Notes: generated from the letters alone by a model not told the origin. DNA of 26,567 nt from Altimarinus sp964500515 (GCA_964500515.1 CAZCNE010000013.1:1-26567), one strand, 5' to 3'. Shown: positions 9,262 to 18,765, counted from the stretch's first letter. Made by a program: numbers and translations.

Positions 9262-10746
9262 ATGAGAAAAAATATTAAAAAAATTCTTGCTGAATTGTAT
9301 GAAATAGATTCAAGTTTAAAGGACAAAGAAAAAGAACTTGAAATTTTTATTGATAAAATGTTAGAGTTAAAACCAAATATAAAAATAGATGCAAAGTTTA
9401 AAGAAAATTTGAGAAAGAGAATTTATGATGAAATAGAAGCTAAAAATAAAGATATTTTAAAATCTTCAAATAAATTTAATTTTTCCAATTTTTTTGCTTA
9501 TATTTTTAGTTTTGTTTGATTAGCTATTTTTTGAATATTTTTCTACACTTTTATTGTTTGAAATTTTGACTTTAGTAAAAATAATGAAGAAAAAAAAATA
9601 ATTGCTTTTTGAAATTCTATAAAAGAAATAAAATGATGATTTTGAGATTTGTCAAATTTATCAAAAGCAAAGATAAGCAATTGATTTGAAAATATAAGTG
9701 CAAGCTCAGATACTAGTTCAATAAAAAATAAAGATAATGTACCAATAGCAAAAATATGAGAAAACACACTTGAACAAAGACAGTTAGATCATACAATGCC
9801 TTTATTGTTAGACGAAGTACCTATTTTCGAAGTATATAGATACAATTTTACTTGAGACCTTAATTTAGATTTAAAAGATTTTTTACCTATATATAAGCAA
9901 GAATTTGATAATAAAACTAATTCTTTTTTAATAGATTCAATAAAAAAACTTAGTTTTAATGGTTTAAGTTTTGATAAATTTAAAAACTTAAATATTTCAA
10001 ATATTTCTCTAAATGAAGATAAAAATTATTGATATATTTTTAATATAAACACATCAAATAATTCTTTGGAAATTTCTAAAAATTATTCAAAATGGCCAGA
10101 TTTTGACTATAATACAGAATCTAAAAATATAATTTTGGATGAAAATGAAATATTTTCAATAGTTCGAGATTTTATAAAAAAATATAATATTGATTTGTCA
10201 AATTATTGAAAAGCTATTATTGAAAAAACATATTTGGAAGTTTTAAACAGCTTTAAAACAAAAAATATTTTTCCTGACTATCTTAATCAGTCAGTAAATG
10301 TTATTTATCCATTAATTATTGATCAAAAGGAAATTTATGATGATACATGAAAGAAAACTGGTGTATTTTTTGAAATCGATTTAAAAGAAAAAAAGGTTTC
10401 AAGAGTTTATTGAATTGAGTCTCATAATTATCTGAAATCTGATTATCAAGTGGAAACAAATAAAGATAATATCTTAAGAAAAGCAAAAGAGTGATGAATG
10501 AATTGATTACACGAAAATTATGATTCTCCTGATAATATAAAATATATAGACTTAAATTTAAAAAATCCAAAAATTGTATATATATCATATTATAAATATA
10601 TAAAAATTTGATTTAGTGAAAAATACTTGCTCCCAGCAATTATTTTTGAAATAGATAAAAATAATTTGTGAGATTGATTTTATAAAGATAATATAATTGT
10701 TCCTTTACCAAAAGATTTTTATAAATATAAGAACCAAAAATTATAG
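9262..10746 (+). CDS. Single-pass membrane protein, probable anti-sigma factor
   Basis: 494 aa. The N-terminal 75 residues are charged and helical, with no visible zinc-binding HxxxCxxC motif. One membrane helix spans about residues 77-100. The remaining 390 residues would be outside and resemble no family I can name. They include 'DEVPIFEVYRYNFTGDLNLD' and many Asn/Lys/Asp. Its position 3 bp after an ECF sigma gene and the topology (short cytoplasmic domain, one helix, large outer domain) fit an anti-sigma regulator. The role is inferred from context and not from a recognised domain. The stop is TAG, followed immediately by a terminator. Confidence 0.72.
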
Positions 10747-10772
10747 AATGCCAATTATGCATTCTTTTTTTT
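10745..10772 (+). terminator. Intrinsic terminator after the sigma/anti-sigma pair
   Basis: AGAATGC (10745..10751) pairs with GCATTCT (10759..10765) around a 7-nt loop and is followed by T8. It overlaps the last two bases of the TAG stop codon. Confidence 0.8.
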
Positions 10773-10861
10773 AAATTTGATTTTATAGTTAAAAAATTTG
10801 AAAATAAAGATAAATTATGTTTTAATTATAATGTATATTAAATTTACTAAATATTATAAAT

Positions 10862-12286
10862 ATGTTTTTAATAGATTTATGAACTTTGTCTTTTTTGATT
10901 ATTTGTTTATCTTTAGTATGTATATTTGAATTTATTAATTGATTTCACGATACTGCAAATGCTGTAGCTCCAGTAATATATACAAAATCAATGGAAGCAA
11001 AAAAAGCAGTTCTACTTTCCTGAATAATGAATTTTTTATGAGTACTATTGTGAGGTATTTGAGTTGCAATGGCAATAGTTCATCTTTTACCTTTAGAAAT
11101 AATAAATTTACAATGACGACTATTTTGAGTAATAGTCGTATTTTCTTTACTTTTATCAGCAATAATTTGGAATTTTTTAACTTGGTATTTTTGAATCCCA
11201 TCATCAAGTTCTCATGCGCTAATTTGATCCATTTTATGAGTAACAATTTTTATGACATTTATACCAATTAGTTGAAATCTTCAAGTTGAACCGAATTGGT
11301 GAAAGGCAATAGAAATAATAAAATCATTATTTTTTTCACCAATTATATGATTTATGCTAGCTTTGTTTTTAATGTATTTATCTTACAAATATATAAAAAA
11401 TAAATATTATTTTTCAACACCTTCCAAAACATGAGATAATTCTCCAAAAACTTGGTTAAAAACATTATTAATTTGAAGTTCTGCTTGGGTAAGTTTTGCT
11501 CACTGAAGTAATGATTGACAAAAATGAATATGATTGGCAGTACTTATTTTAGTTTTAATTGCGCCTTCTTCATATATTATTAATCCAAAAATTGATTATA
11601 ATATTATAAATAATAATGTAGTATACTTATATGATAGTTTGGATATGCTTGATTTAAGTTATTTATGAAATGTTGAAAAAGAATATGTTATAAAAAACAA
11701 AAATTTACTATTAAAAATAAAATCAAATATAAATAAAAACGTTGTAGAAAAACTTGAACTTAGAGAAGATATTTTGCTTTTTCAAAAGTCAATGAAAAAT
11801 ATAATGTATATGTTTGAAAATAAAAATACTTGATTTAAAGTTTATGCGTCTTGAGACTATTATTATACTTGAGATAAGTTCCATGAAAATTATTATTCTC
11901 TATCAGAAGTTGTAGATTATTCTCCACTTTGGGTAATAGTTCTAATTTCTATTTCATTGTGATTGTGAACTTTGGTATGACGGAAAAGAATAGTTGTAAC
12001 AATTTGAGAAAAAATCTGAAATACTCAAATGAATTATGCTCAAGCTGCAAGTTCTTCATTAATTACAGCAACAACGATATCTCTAGCTTCAATTTATCAT
12101 TTACCAGTTAGTACAACTCATATTTTATCATCGAGTGTGGCTTGAACAATGGTTGCTGGAGCTAAAACAAAATGAGTTCAAAAAAAGACGATCACGAATA
12201 TAATAATTGCTTGGATATTGACATTGCCTGTAACTATCTTACTTTCAATATCTATATTTTTGATATTACGGAAAATATTTTTATAA
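10862..12286 (+). CDS. pit: PiT-family inorganic phosphate transporter
   Basis: 474 aa. The N-terminal signature 'GFHDTANAVA' (residues 27-36) and the second-repeat 'SFAHGSNDGQKGIG' are the two diagnostic PiT motifs. Other family segments are 'PSSSHALIGSILG' and its C-terminal counterpart 'LPVSTTHILSSSVAGTM', which reflect the inverted duplication of the fold. About ten membrane helices are visible. A hydrophilic region of roughly 100 residues lies between the halves, as usual for PiT, and is exported or cytoplasmic depending on topology. The transporter imports phosphate, probably as a metal complex or with H+ or Na+. It appears monocistronic: a terminator precedes it and rsmE converges 6 bp after its stop. 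Confidence 0.92.
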
Positions 12287-12292
12287 TTTAGC

Positions 12293-13006
12293 TTATTTTT
12301 GGTTAATAAAAAAACCAACAACAATTCAAACTGTTTCAGTTCTTAAAATATAATCTCAAAGATAAATTTTAGAAAAGTTATTATCTTCAAATTCTATTTT
12401 TTCCTTTTCACTAAATCATCATTCTGGTCATATAAATAAATTGATTTTTCAATTTTTTGTATCTAAATTTTTTAATAATTTTGAGGAATTACTATCAGTA
12501 TGAAAAAAATAATTATTTCATCTAATATTTTTTAAGTCAAGTTTATCTAAAAAATATATTTGAGGAACTATATTTCTTCAAGATTGTTCTATAGCTTCTA
12601 TAATTATTTTTTTAAATCTTTGTATTTTATTAAGGGTTAAATTAAATTTTTGACTTCTTTCAGATTTATAAAAATAAAAATTTGAATATCATATTTCGCT
12701 TCATTTTTGCAGTATAAATTCTATTTTTTCTTGTTTATTTGGAATTGCTTGATATAAATTTAATTCAAAATTTTTACTAGATAAATTGTTTTTTATTATT
12801 TTTTCTTTAAATTTAAGTATTATTTCATTTTTAGTTATTTCGTCGATAAAAAACAAATAATCAAAGTAATTTTTTCAATCAAAAAATATAAGTTCATCTC
12901 ATATTTTTCATCTAAGCACTTTTGTTATTTGATGAAAAATTTCATCGTTTTTTTTAAAAATAATAATTTTTTTTTCACCAAATTTTGAAAAATAAAATCT
13001 TTGCAT
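12293..13006 (-). CDS. rsmE: 16S rRNA m3U1498 methyltransferase RsmE
   Basis: 237 aa, normal for RsmE (about 240). The N-terminus shows the PUA-like start 'MQRFYFSKFGEKKIII' with 'HQITKVLRGKIGDELIFFDG'. The SPOUT-fold C-terminal domain has 'NLYQAIPNKQEKIEFILQKG', 'IGPEGGFSEKE' and the knot motif 'YLGDYILRTETVGIVV'. RsmE methylates N3 of U1498 of 16S rRNA, in the decoding region. It converges with pit, leaving 6 bp between the stop codons. Confidence 0.92.
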
Positions 13007-13033
13007 TGTAAGAATTTAATAGTTAAAAGACAA

Positions 13034-13066
13034 AAATAAAAATAGTCTTAAGATCTTAAGACTATT
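13034..13066 (-). terminator. Intrinsic terminator downstream of the small basic protein gene
   Basis: A perfect 26-bp palindrome (13041..13066) with arms AATAGTCTTAAGA/TCTTAAGACTATT. On the minus strand it is followed by a T-rich tract (TTTATTTTTG). It ends the transcript of the basic-protein gene and lies just upstream of the rsmE start codon. Confidence 0.8.
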
Positions 13067-13093
13067 ATATTTTATAATTTTATTTTTCAAAAT

Positions 13094-13426
13094 TTATCTT
13101 GGCATTCAATAAAAATCTAATCATTTTGTATCAACCATTGATTTTGTAATAAAATTTTTCTTTTTTCATTTCATAAAAAAACCTCTTTCATCAATTATAC
13201 CTTGATCCATTAAGGATTGTGGGTTTTTTGTTGAAAGCTTTTTCTTTGGAAAATTTTGTTTATTTTCCAGATAATGTTTTCTAGATTTATAACTTGTGTT
13301 TTTTCTAGTTTGTGGATTTTCATTACCCATATAAACTTGATATGCAGCTTTTTTGTTTTTAGCTAATTTTCTAGCAGCTGCTTGTTTTTTTACAATTCTT
13401 GAAGTAAGACCATGAGTATTTGCCAT
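13094..13426 (-). CDS. Small, highly basic protein of unknown family, possibly ribosome-associated
   Basis: 110 aa when the TGA glycines are read through (the standard code would stop it after 86). It is very rich in Lys and Arg, starts 'MANTHGLTSRIVKKQAAARK', has a middle part with 'NPQTRKNTSYKSRKHYL', and ends 'GLDFYGMPR'. I compared it mentally with S14, S18, S20, S21, L28, L32 and L35 and none fits well. It lacks the zinc-ribbon cysteines of some small ribosomal proteins. It sits alone with its own terminator and a candidate promoter, as a highly expressed gene would. A lineage-specific ribosomal or nucleic-acid-binding protein is plausible but not shown. Confidence 0.68.
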
Positions 13427-13467
13427 AATTTATTAAGTATTAAAAATGTAAAATTATTCAATCTAAA

Positions 13468-13498
13468 ATTATAATAATTATATAAAATTTTTTGTTAA
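13468..13498 (-). promoter_or_regulatory. Weak candidate promoter for the small basic protein gene
   Basis: Minus strand TTAACA (13493..13498) and TATAAT (13468..13473) have a rather long 19-bp spacer. The -10 match is perfect. Farther out, 13530..13598 holds short degenerate repeats of 'attctaagtt' and 'aaacttaaa' with no clear role. Confidence 0.3.
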
Positions 13499-13601
13499 AA
13501 TCAAACTTTATTGCTTCTCAAATAAAAAAACTTAAAACTTAAATCTTAAAAACTCAGATTAATTCTAAGTTCTAATACCCAAATTCTAAGTTTCTTATTT
13601 A

Positions 13602-13680
13602 TGGAGCGAGGGACGAGGTTTGAACTCGCACACCCAAGGGTTGAAGCCTTAGTACACTCACTCTTTTATGTTACCCTCGC
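13602..13680 (-). tRNA. tRNA-Gly (UCA), decoder of UGA as glycine
   Basis: 79 nt including encoded CCA. The acceptor GCGAGGG (13674..13680 on the complement) pairs perfectly with CCCTCGC, then discriminator U73 and CCA. The T-arm is GCGAG-TTCAAAC-CTCGT. The anticodon arm has TAAGG/CCTTG around the 7-nt loop CTTCAAC, giving anticodon UCA (complement of 13642..13644). G1-C72, C2-G71, G3-C70, U73 and C35 are established bacterial glycyl-tRNA identity features; Trp tRNA would have G73. The variable loop is short, so it is not a selenocysteine or serine tRNA. The D-arm is weak (ACAT/GTGT) and its loop lacks the usual GG. It matches the tRNA-Gly(UCA) known from SR1 and Gracilibacteria. Confidence 0.9.
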
Positions 13681-13741
13681 ATAAATAGAAGCATTTAGTA
13701 CTCGAGCATTGTATTAAAAAAATTTTTAAAGTCAAATTTTT

Positions 13742-13768
13742 TTGATTTTACTGTTTTTATGATATAAT
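13742..13768 (+). promoter_or_regulatory. Candidate promoter for the MscS-like gene
   Basis: A perfect TATAAT at 13763..13768 lies 26 bp before the ATG at 13795. A TTGATT at 13742..13747 could be the -35 element, although the spacer is short (15 bp). It sits between this gene and the divergent tRNA-Gly(UCA). Confidence 0.4.
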
Positions 13769-13794
13769 TAGTTCAATAACATTTATAAATTTTT

Positions 13795-14547
13795 ATGGAT
13801 GATTGATTAAATAAATTATGAACTTGGGAAAATATAGTTAAAAATTTCTATAATCAAACAATTAATAGTTTAAATGAATATTTACCAAAAATCATTTGAT
13901 CTATTATTATTCTTATTGTCTGAGCAATAATTTCTTATTTGATATATAAACTTGTAATTTATTTTTTCAAAAAATTTAAATTACTTGATCTTATTGACAA
14001 GATTGAAGAAAAGATGGACGTAAAAGTTTGAAAAGAAGAATTAAATTCAAACTGAAAAGAAAAACATCAGTTAAGTAAATCAAAGAAAAAAAAATTGACA
14101 GAAAAGATTAATGTAGATGAGATAACTGCAAAATCTATCTCATCATATATATTTTTGATATTTTTCAGATATAGTATTATAATAATTTGAATCACAGAAG
14201 TAGAAAAATTTTTGAATGATGTAATCAATTACTTACCAAATTTATTTATAGCTGTTTGTGTATGATTTTTTGGTATTAGTTTCAGTGATACTGTGTATAA
14301 TGTAGTTTATTATACTTTAGAAATAACAAAACATCAAACAAGTAAGGTAATTGCAATGTGAGCAAAATTGGTGATTTTATTCTTTACTATAATGATAGTT
14401 TTAAATTATATCAAAATTATTGATCAGTTTTTTATAAATACTTTATTTGTTTGATTTGTCTGAGCAATTACTGTGTGAGTTTGAATATCTTTTTGATTGT
14501 GATGAAAAGATGTTGCAAGACAAATACTTGAAAGTTTTAAAAGATAA
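13795..14547 (+). CDS. Membrane protein with MscS/CmpX-like TM-helix repeats
   Basis: 250 aa. A first membrane helix (about residues 33-57, 'IIGSIIILIVGAIISYLIYK') is followed by a charged cytoplasmic segment rich in Lys and Glu. Two or three more helices come next. The end, 'GAITVGVGISFGLGGKDVARQILESF', is the conserved motif of the TM-helix-repeat proteins related to small-conductance mechanosensitive channels. The cytoplasmic beta domain of MscS is missing, so it resembles the CmpX/TM_helix group rather than a full channel. Such proteins are linked to osmotic or membrane-stress sensing, though their channel activity is not established. Confidence 0.75.
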
Positions 14548-14691
14548 AAAAATCAAAAAAATATTTTATATTATATTACAAAAATTACTAATTTAAGAAT
14601 TAATTTTTTTTATTAGCAATAATCAAACTTTACAAAAACTCAAAACTTCATAAACTATAACACATAAAATAATAATTATAAAACACTTTTA

Positions 14692-15933
14692 ATGAAAAAA
14701 GATTTTTTTCAGTATATTGAGCAAGAATTTGAATTTTCAAAACAAGAATTAAAAGATTTTGAAGCTTCTTGTTTTTTACCTTTAAAGAAATCAATTAGAG
14801 TAAATATAAACAAAATAAGTATAGAAGATTTTAAAAAATTATCTAAAAAAAATAATTGGATATTAACAGAAACAAACTTATGAAAAAATACATTTTATAT
14901 AGATAGATTTGATGATTTAGATTTAGCTTTATGAAACACACAAGAACATCAAAAAGGTTTTTTTTATGTGCAAGAATTAGCAGCTTCAAGCTCTCCATTT
15001 TATATGTCTTGAGATAAAATTGATGAAAAAGAATATTTGATTTTAGATATGAGTGCTTCACCTTGATGAAAAACTACTCAATTAGCTGAATATTATCCAA
15101 ATTCTTTAATTGTTGCAAATGAGGTAAATAAAGAAAGATTTAAATGACTTTTTTTAAATTTAGATAGAATGTGAGCTTTGAATGTTGTTTGTACAAATTA
15201 TGATTGAAGATTTTTTAAAAATAATATTGAATTATTTGATAAAGTTCTTTTAGATGCTCCATGTAGTTGAGAATGAACTGCATATAAAACAGAAGATTCT
15301 TTAAAATTTCGGAATATAAAAAATATAAAATCTATTTCTAAATTACAAACTTCTTTACTTGATAGTGCTATAAGAACATTGAAGGTTTGATGAGAAATTG
15401 TTTACAGCACTTGTACTTTAAACAAGATAGAAAATGAGTGAGTTATTGAAACGATTTTAAATAGATACAAAAATTCTTTGGAAATTGTTTATTTAAGTAA
15501 AAATAATAAATTTATTCCTTACGTAAGAAATTGGCCACATATAGATAAAACTTGAGGTTTTTTTGTTGTAAAAATTAAAAAAACTAAATCAATTCAAGAA
15601 AGGCAAGAACCTGAGAAATATTCAAGAGAATCATTGTTTGATGTAAAATTAGAAAGAAAAAAGAAAAAAATCCATCACAATAAAGATGTTATTCAAAATT
15701 TTGAAAAATTGGCTTCAAAAGCATCAAAGAACATAGAAAAGTATATAGATGAAAATTTCGATTATTTGATCAAGTACAAAAAGTTCTATAAATTCAAAGA
15801 TGAAATTTATATGATAAATAAAGATATAAGTGAGTTGGCAAAAAAATTATTTTTTTATAAGATTTGAGTGAATATAGGGAAATATAAAAATAATGATTTT
15901 ATTGCAAATGAATATTTAGAAAATTTAAGATAA
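14692..15933 (+). CDS. rsmF: 16S rRNA m5C methyltransferase of the RsmF/NOL1-NOP2-Sun family
   Basis: 413 aa. The N-terminal 60 residues ('LKKSIRVNINKIS') match the family's start. 'GFFYVQELAASS' precedes SAM motif I 'LDMSASPGGKTTQLAEYYP' (about residues 118-136). The catalytic pair is seen as 'DAPCSGEGT' (Cys191, product release) and 'YSTCTLNKIENE' (Cys241, the nucleophile). The C-terminal part is Lys-rich and may be the extra RNA-binding extension found in RsmF rather than the N-terminal NusB domain of RsmB. The choice of RsmF over other Sun-family members is tentative. It converges with lexA, with 2 bp between the stop codons. Confidence 0.85.
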
Positions 15934-15935
15934 AA

Positions 15936-16565
15936 TTAGAAATTAAATACATCAATAACTTTTCCGTTTACAATAATATTATCATTTTTTGATAATATTA
16001 TAGGTTTGTGATTTTTATCTGTTGATTTTGGTAATAGATATATATATTCTCAATCAAATTTTGGAACTTTTATAGTAGCACAAGAATCAACTATAAACAA
16101 AAAAGCATCATTTTCATTTATAGCTATATCATCTTTTTTTATAAGTACATATGATCAATTGTCTATAATTTTTCATTTTATTTTGAACTTATTCATTGAA
16201 TTTCACTCAATTTTTAGAAAAAAGTAATTTTCTTTATTTCATGAAGCAATTTTTTTAGAAATTGTTAAAGTTCATAATTCGTTTTCTTCTGCATAAACAA
16301 GAGGCTTTCAGGCATTTGCATAACCTAAAATAGGTATATTTAGCATAGTTTGCATCCCAACACTATTTCATAACTTTATGCCTCTATAAGAGCTATCTCT
16401 TTTTATAAATCATTTTTTTTCAAGTGACTCAAGATACTGAGTTACTCATCTTTTTGATTTTTGATCAAGAATAATTCTTAATTCCTCAATTGTAGGAGAT
16501 TTACCATGTTCAGTTATATAAGATACTATTTTATCTAAAACAAATTGTTGGTTATCTGTAAGCAT
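15936..16565 (-). CDS. lexA: LexA SOS repressor
   Basis: 209 aa, typical for LexA. Residues 1-65 form the winged helix ('LDKIVSYITEHGKSPTIEEL', then 'GVTQYLESLEKKGFIKRD'). The self-cleavage site is Ala85-Gly86 in 'GYANAGKPL'. The peptidase S24 catalytic residues are Ser123 in 'KIEGNSMN' and Lys166 in 'ATIKVPKF'. LexA represses DNA-damage genes until RecA filaments trigger its autocleavage. A 19-bp palindrome 35 bp upstream of the start codon is a plausible self-operator. recF lies elsewhere in this window but has no matching palindrome that I can see. Confidence 0.92.
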
Positions 16566-16599
16566 ATTTATAGAAATTAGTATTTAAAAATAATTTAAT

Positions 16600-16618
16600 C
16601 GTATATATATTGTATACG
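16600..16618. promoter_or_regulatory. Palindromic LexA operator candidate upstream of lexA
   Basis: CGTATA-TATATTG-TATACG: 6-bp inverted arms with a 7-bp centre, 35 bp upstream of the lexA start codon, where an autoregulatory SOS box would lie. It is one of the few GC-containing symmetrical sites in this AT-rich spacer. It does not match the E. coli (CTGT-N8-ACAG) or Bacillus SOS box, but LexA sites differ widely between phyla. Confidence 0.5.
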
Positions 16619-16673
16619 TATTTTTAAAAAAAGCAAGATTTTTTTTTCTTCACATAATCTTTAGATTAAAATA

Positions 16674-16704
16674 TTGAAATATTATTTTTTCATGTATTAT
16701 ATTA
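16674..16704 (+). promoter_or_regulatory. Candidate promoter of the small RNA at 16709
   Basis: TTGAAA at 16674..16679 is followed by overlapping -10-like hexamers: TATTAT (16695), TTATAT (16697, 17-bp spacer) and TATATT (16699). The predicted start of transcription falls at about 16709, exactly where the paired RNA structure begins. Confidence 0.35.
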
Positions 16705-16708
16705 TTGC

Positions 16709-16811
16709 GAGAATTAGGGAATCAAAAATAAACCATTTATAAAATACTTTTGATGTTAAAGCCTTAAAATAACTTCAAATAATTTTTAACCACTTTGGTT
16801 CTCTAATTTTT
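16709..16811 (+). ncRNA. Candidate small structured RNA (long imperfect hairpin with U tail)
   Basis: AATTAGGGAATC (16712..16723) pairs with GGTTCTCTAATT (16797..16808) over 12 positions, with two G-U pairs. An inner stem is formed by TTTGATGTTA (16749..16758) and TAACTTCAAA (16770..16779) with one mismatch. Between them are asymmetric AT-rich internal loops. The outer stem ends in a run of T (16807..16811), and a promoter-like sequence precedes it. The overall form, a single long hairpin with a central bubble, recalls 6S RNA but is shorter. A 5' UTR element for the gene at 16837 is the main alternative. No known RNA family recognised. Confidence 0.42.
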
Positions 16812-16836
16812 GTTATATTTTTAGTAAATTGTATTT

Positions 16837-17586
16837 ATGAAAAAGTTTTGATTTATTATAAAAATTTGTGTATTTTTTTTAGTATTATTTATACAAACTT
16901 GAGTTTTTGCAAATGAAAGCATAAATGATATAAAAGAAAATATAAAAAATCTTCAAAATAAACAAAAGCAAATTTTGGAAAATAAAGATTCTATATATAG
17001 TTTGTGAAATCTAAATAATTATATTCAAGGTAATTTAAATTCAGCAGAAATTGTTGAATTAAGTAATATCATTTCTTCGTATAATTTTTCTTCAAATAAT
17101 TTAAAAAATTCTATTCCAGATTTTTGAGATTTATTAAAAATAAAAAAAGAAACATATAAAAAAATTTGATTATATATTAGTAAAGATAAGCTAAATTCTT
17201 ACCTTGATTTTGTTAAGGTAAATATAGAATTGGTTTATGAGTGTTGAGAAATAGAAAAAAATATATTGAAAAATGAAGAAATTTTAAATGAAAAGTTATT
17301 AGATATAAAAATCAAAATATCTAAAAATAAAGAGGAAATCGAAAATAATTTGCTTGATTTAATAAATAATAAACTAAATGAAAAAATTGATAAATTAAAA
17401 AATAATGAAAATTTTAAAAAACTTGATTTAGAAAGTAAAAAATATATTATTAACAATATTATAAATTATACTGAAAAAAGAAGAGAAGAAAGAGTTAAAT
17501 TAAATTCAGGAAAGTCCGCAAATAATATAGATGTTTATCTTATAGTTATTGATAGATTAAAAAACTTTAGCCTAGAACTTAAATAA
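16837..17586 (+). CDS. Secreted coiled-coil protein, unknown function
   Basis: 249 aa. A signal peptide (residues 1-26, ending 'TGVFA') is followed by an Asn/Lys/Glu-rich, largely helical chain. Heptad-like stretches occur at about residues 30-50 ('DIKENIKNLQNKQKQILENK') and 140-200. There are two cysteines, one in the signal peptide. No enzyme motif or membrane helix is visible in the mature part. It is followed 5 bp later by the AI-2E family transporter gene, so the two are likely co-transcribed. I do not recognise a family. Confidence 0.7.
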
Positions 17587-17591
17587 ACTAA

Positions 17592-18728
17592 ATGTATAAA
17601 GACATTAATGATAAAAATAAACCTAATACAAATATAATAAATATATGTTTAGTCTTGGTGTCTTTGTTGATTGTGTTTTACATATTGTATATTTGATCTT
17701 CATTTATTATTCCTTTTGTTATTGCATTTTTTTTGGCATTTTTTCTAAATTTAACTTATAATTTTTTTAAAAAACACTTAAAAAGTTCTATTTTATCATA
17801 TATATTGTCTATCATTGTATATGGATTTATTTTTTGGTTAGTTTATAGCATTATAAATTCAAATATTAACGATATAATAGAAAAAGCTCCAAGTTATCAA
17901 ACAAAACTAAGATCTATTATTGATACAATAGTTGCAAAAATTTGAATTCAAGAATGAGAAATATATAAAGAAATATGGGGACATATAAATATTCAATCAA
18001 TTTTTTCTTACATAGCTAGTCTAATAACTAATATTTTTAGTAGCGCTTGAATTATAACTTTTTATTTAGTTTTTATACTTTTGGAATATAAATATATTGA
18101 TCAAAAGTTGGATTTGATGATAAAAGATGAATTAAAACAAAAAAAACTTTTTGAGGTTATTCAAGAAATAAAAAAAGATATAAAAAGTTATTTTATTATA
18201 AAAACATTTATTAGTTTTATATCAGCGTCTCTTTCTTATATTTTTATGTTGATAGTGTGAATTGATTTTGCTTTGTTTTGGGCTTTTTTAATGTTTATAT
18301 TAAATTTTATTCCAAATATTTGATCTATAATTTCTATTGCATTTCCTATAATTTTATCAATAATACAATTTAATAATTTTTCTTATTTTATTTTTGTTTG
18401 ACTTTGACTTATATTAATAGATGCGTTAGTTTCAAGTATAATTGATCCAAAATTGACATGAAGTAAATTAAATTTAAGTCCACTTGTTATTTTGATGTCT
18501 TTAGTTTTTTGGTCACTTATTTGGTGAATAGTTTGAGCTATATTGTCAGTGCCAATTATGGTTGTGTTAAGTATAGTTTTTTCAAAATTTCCACAAACCA
18601 GATGGATTGCGATTTTGTTTTCTGAAAAATGAGAAGTAAAGTGAATTGATTTTGAAACAGAGTTTAAAAATAATCAAAAGCAATTATTGGATAAGATAAG
18701 AAATGTGTATTTAAATCTTAGAAAATAA
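17592..18728 (+). CDS. AI-2E family transporter (PerM/TqsA-like membrane protein)
   Basis: 378 aa with about eight membrane helices. Family features seen are two N-terminal helices ('SSFIIPFVIAFFLAFFLNLT'), a long amphipathic stretch with 'SYQTKLRSIIDTIV', the 'WAFLMFILNFIPNIGSII' segment, 'IIDPKLTGSKLNLSPLVILM' and the C-terminal 'GAILSVPIMVVLSIVF'. The name comes from TqsA, but family members also act as Na+/H+ antiporters or exporters of unknown substrates, so quorum-signal transport should not be assumed. The gene end lies inside a large perfect hairpin. Confidence 0.85.
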
Positions 18729-18765
18729 AAAAAGTGAAATTATTTCACTTTTTTTATTTTCTAAG
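18717..18765. terminator. Large perfect hairpin, probable terminator, overlapping the transporter stop codon
   Basis: Arms of 23 bp (18717..18739 and 18743..18765) pair perfectly around a 3-nt loop. The core is AAAAAAAGTGAAA/TTTCACTTTTTTT, so the T7 run lies within the 3' arm as in many A/T-flanked terminators. The stop codon TAA (18726..18728) is part of the stem. The spacer that follows (18766..18909) contains AAACAA/TTGTTT pairing that could form a pnp leader structure, but nothing firm. Confidence 0.65.

Noticed and set aside
10935..11271. Overlapping ORFs on both strands inside the phosphate transporter gene
   Set aside because: They are out-of-frame or antisense to a gene with clear PiT signatures and have no recognisable features of their own.
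13530..13598. Short near-repeats of 'attctaagtt' and 'aaacttaaa' between the basic protein gene and tRNA-Gly(UCA)
   Set aside because: Too short and degenerate in an AT-rich spacer to call a repeat element or attachment site.
13602..13680. UGA read as tryptophan (code 4) or selenocysteine
   Set aside because: TGA falls on conserved glycines, not tryptophans, and TGG is still used. The tRNA has U73 and a glycine-type acceptor, and no long variable arm as in tRNA-Sec.
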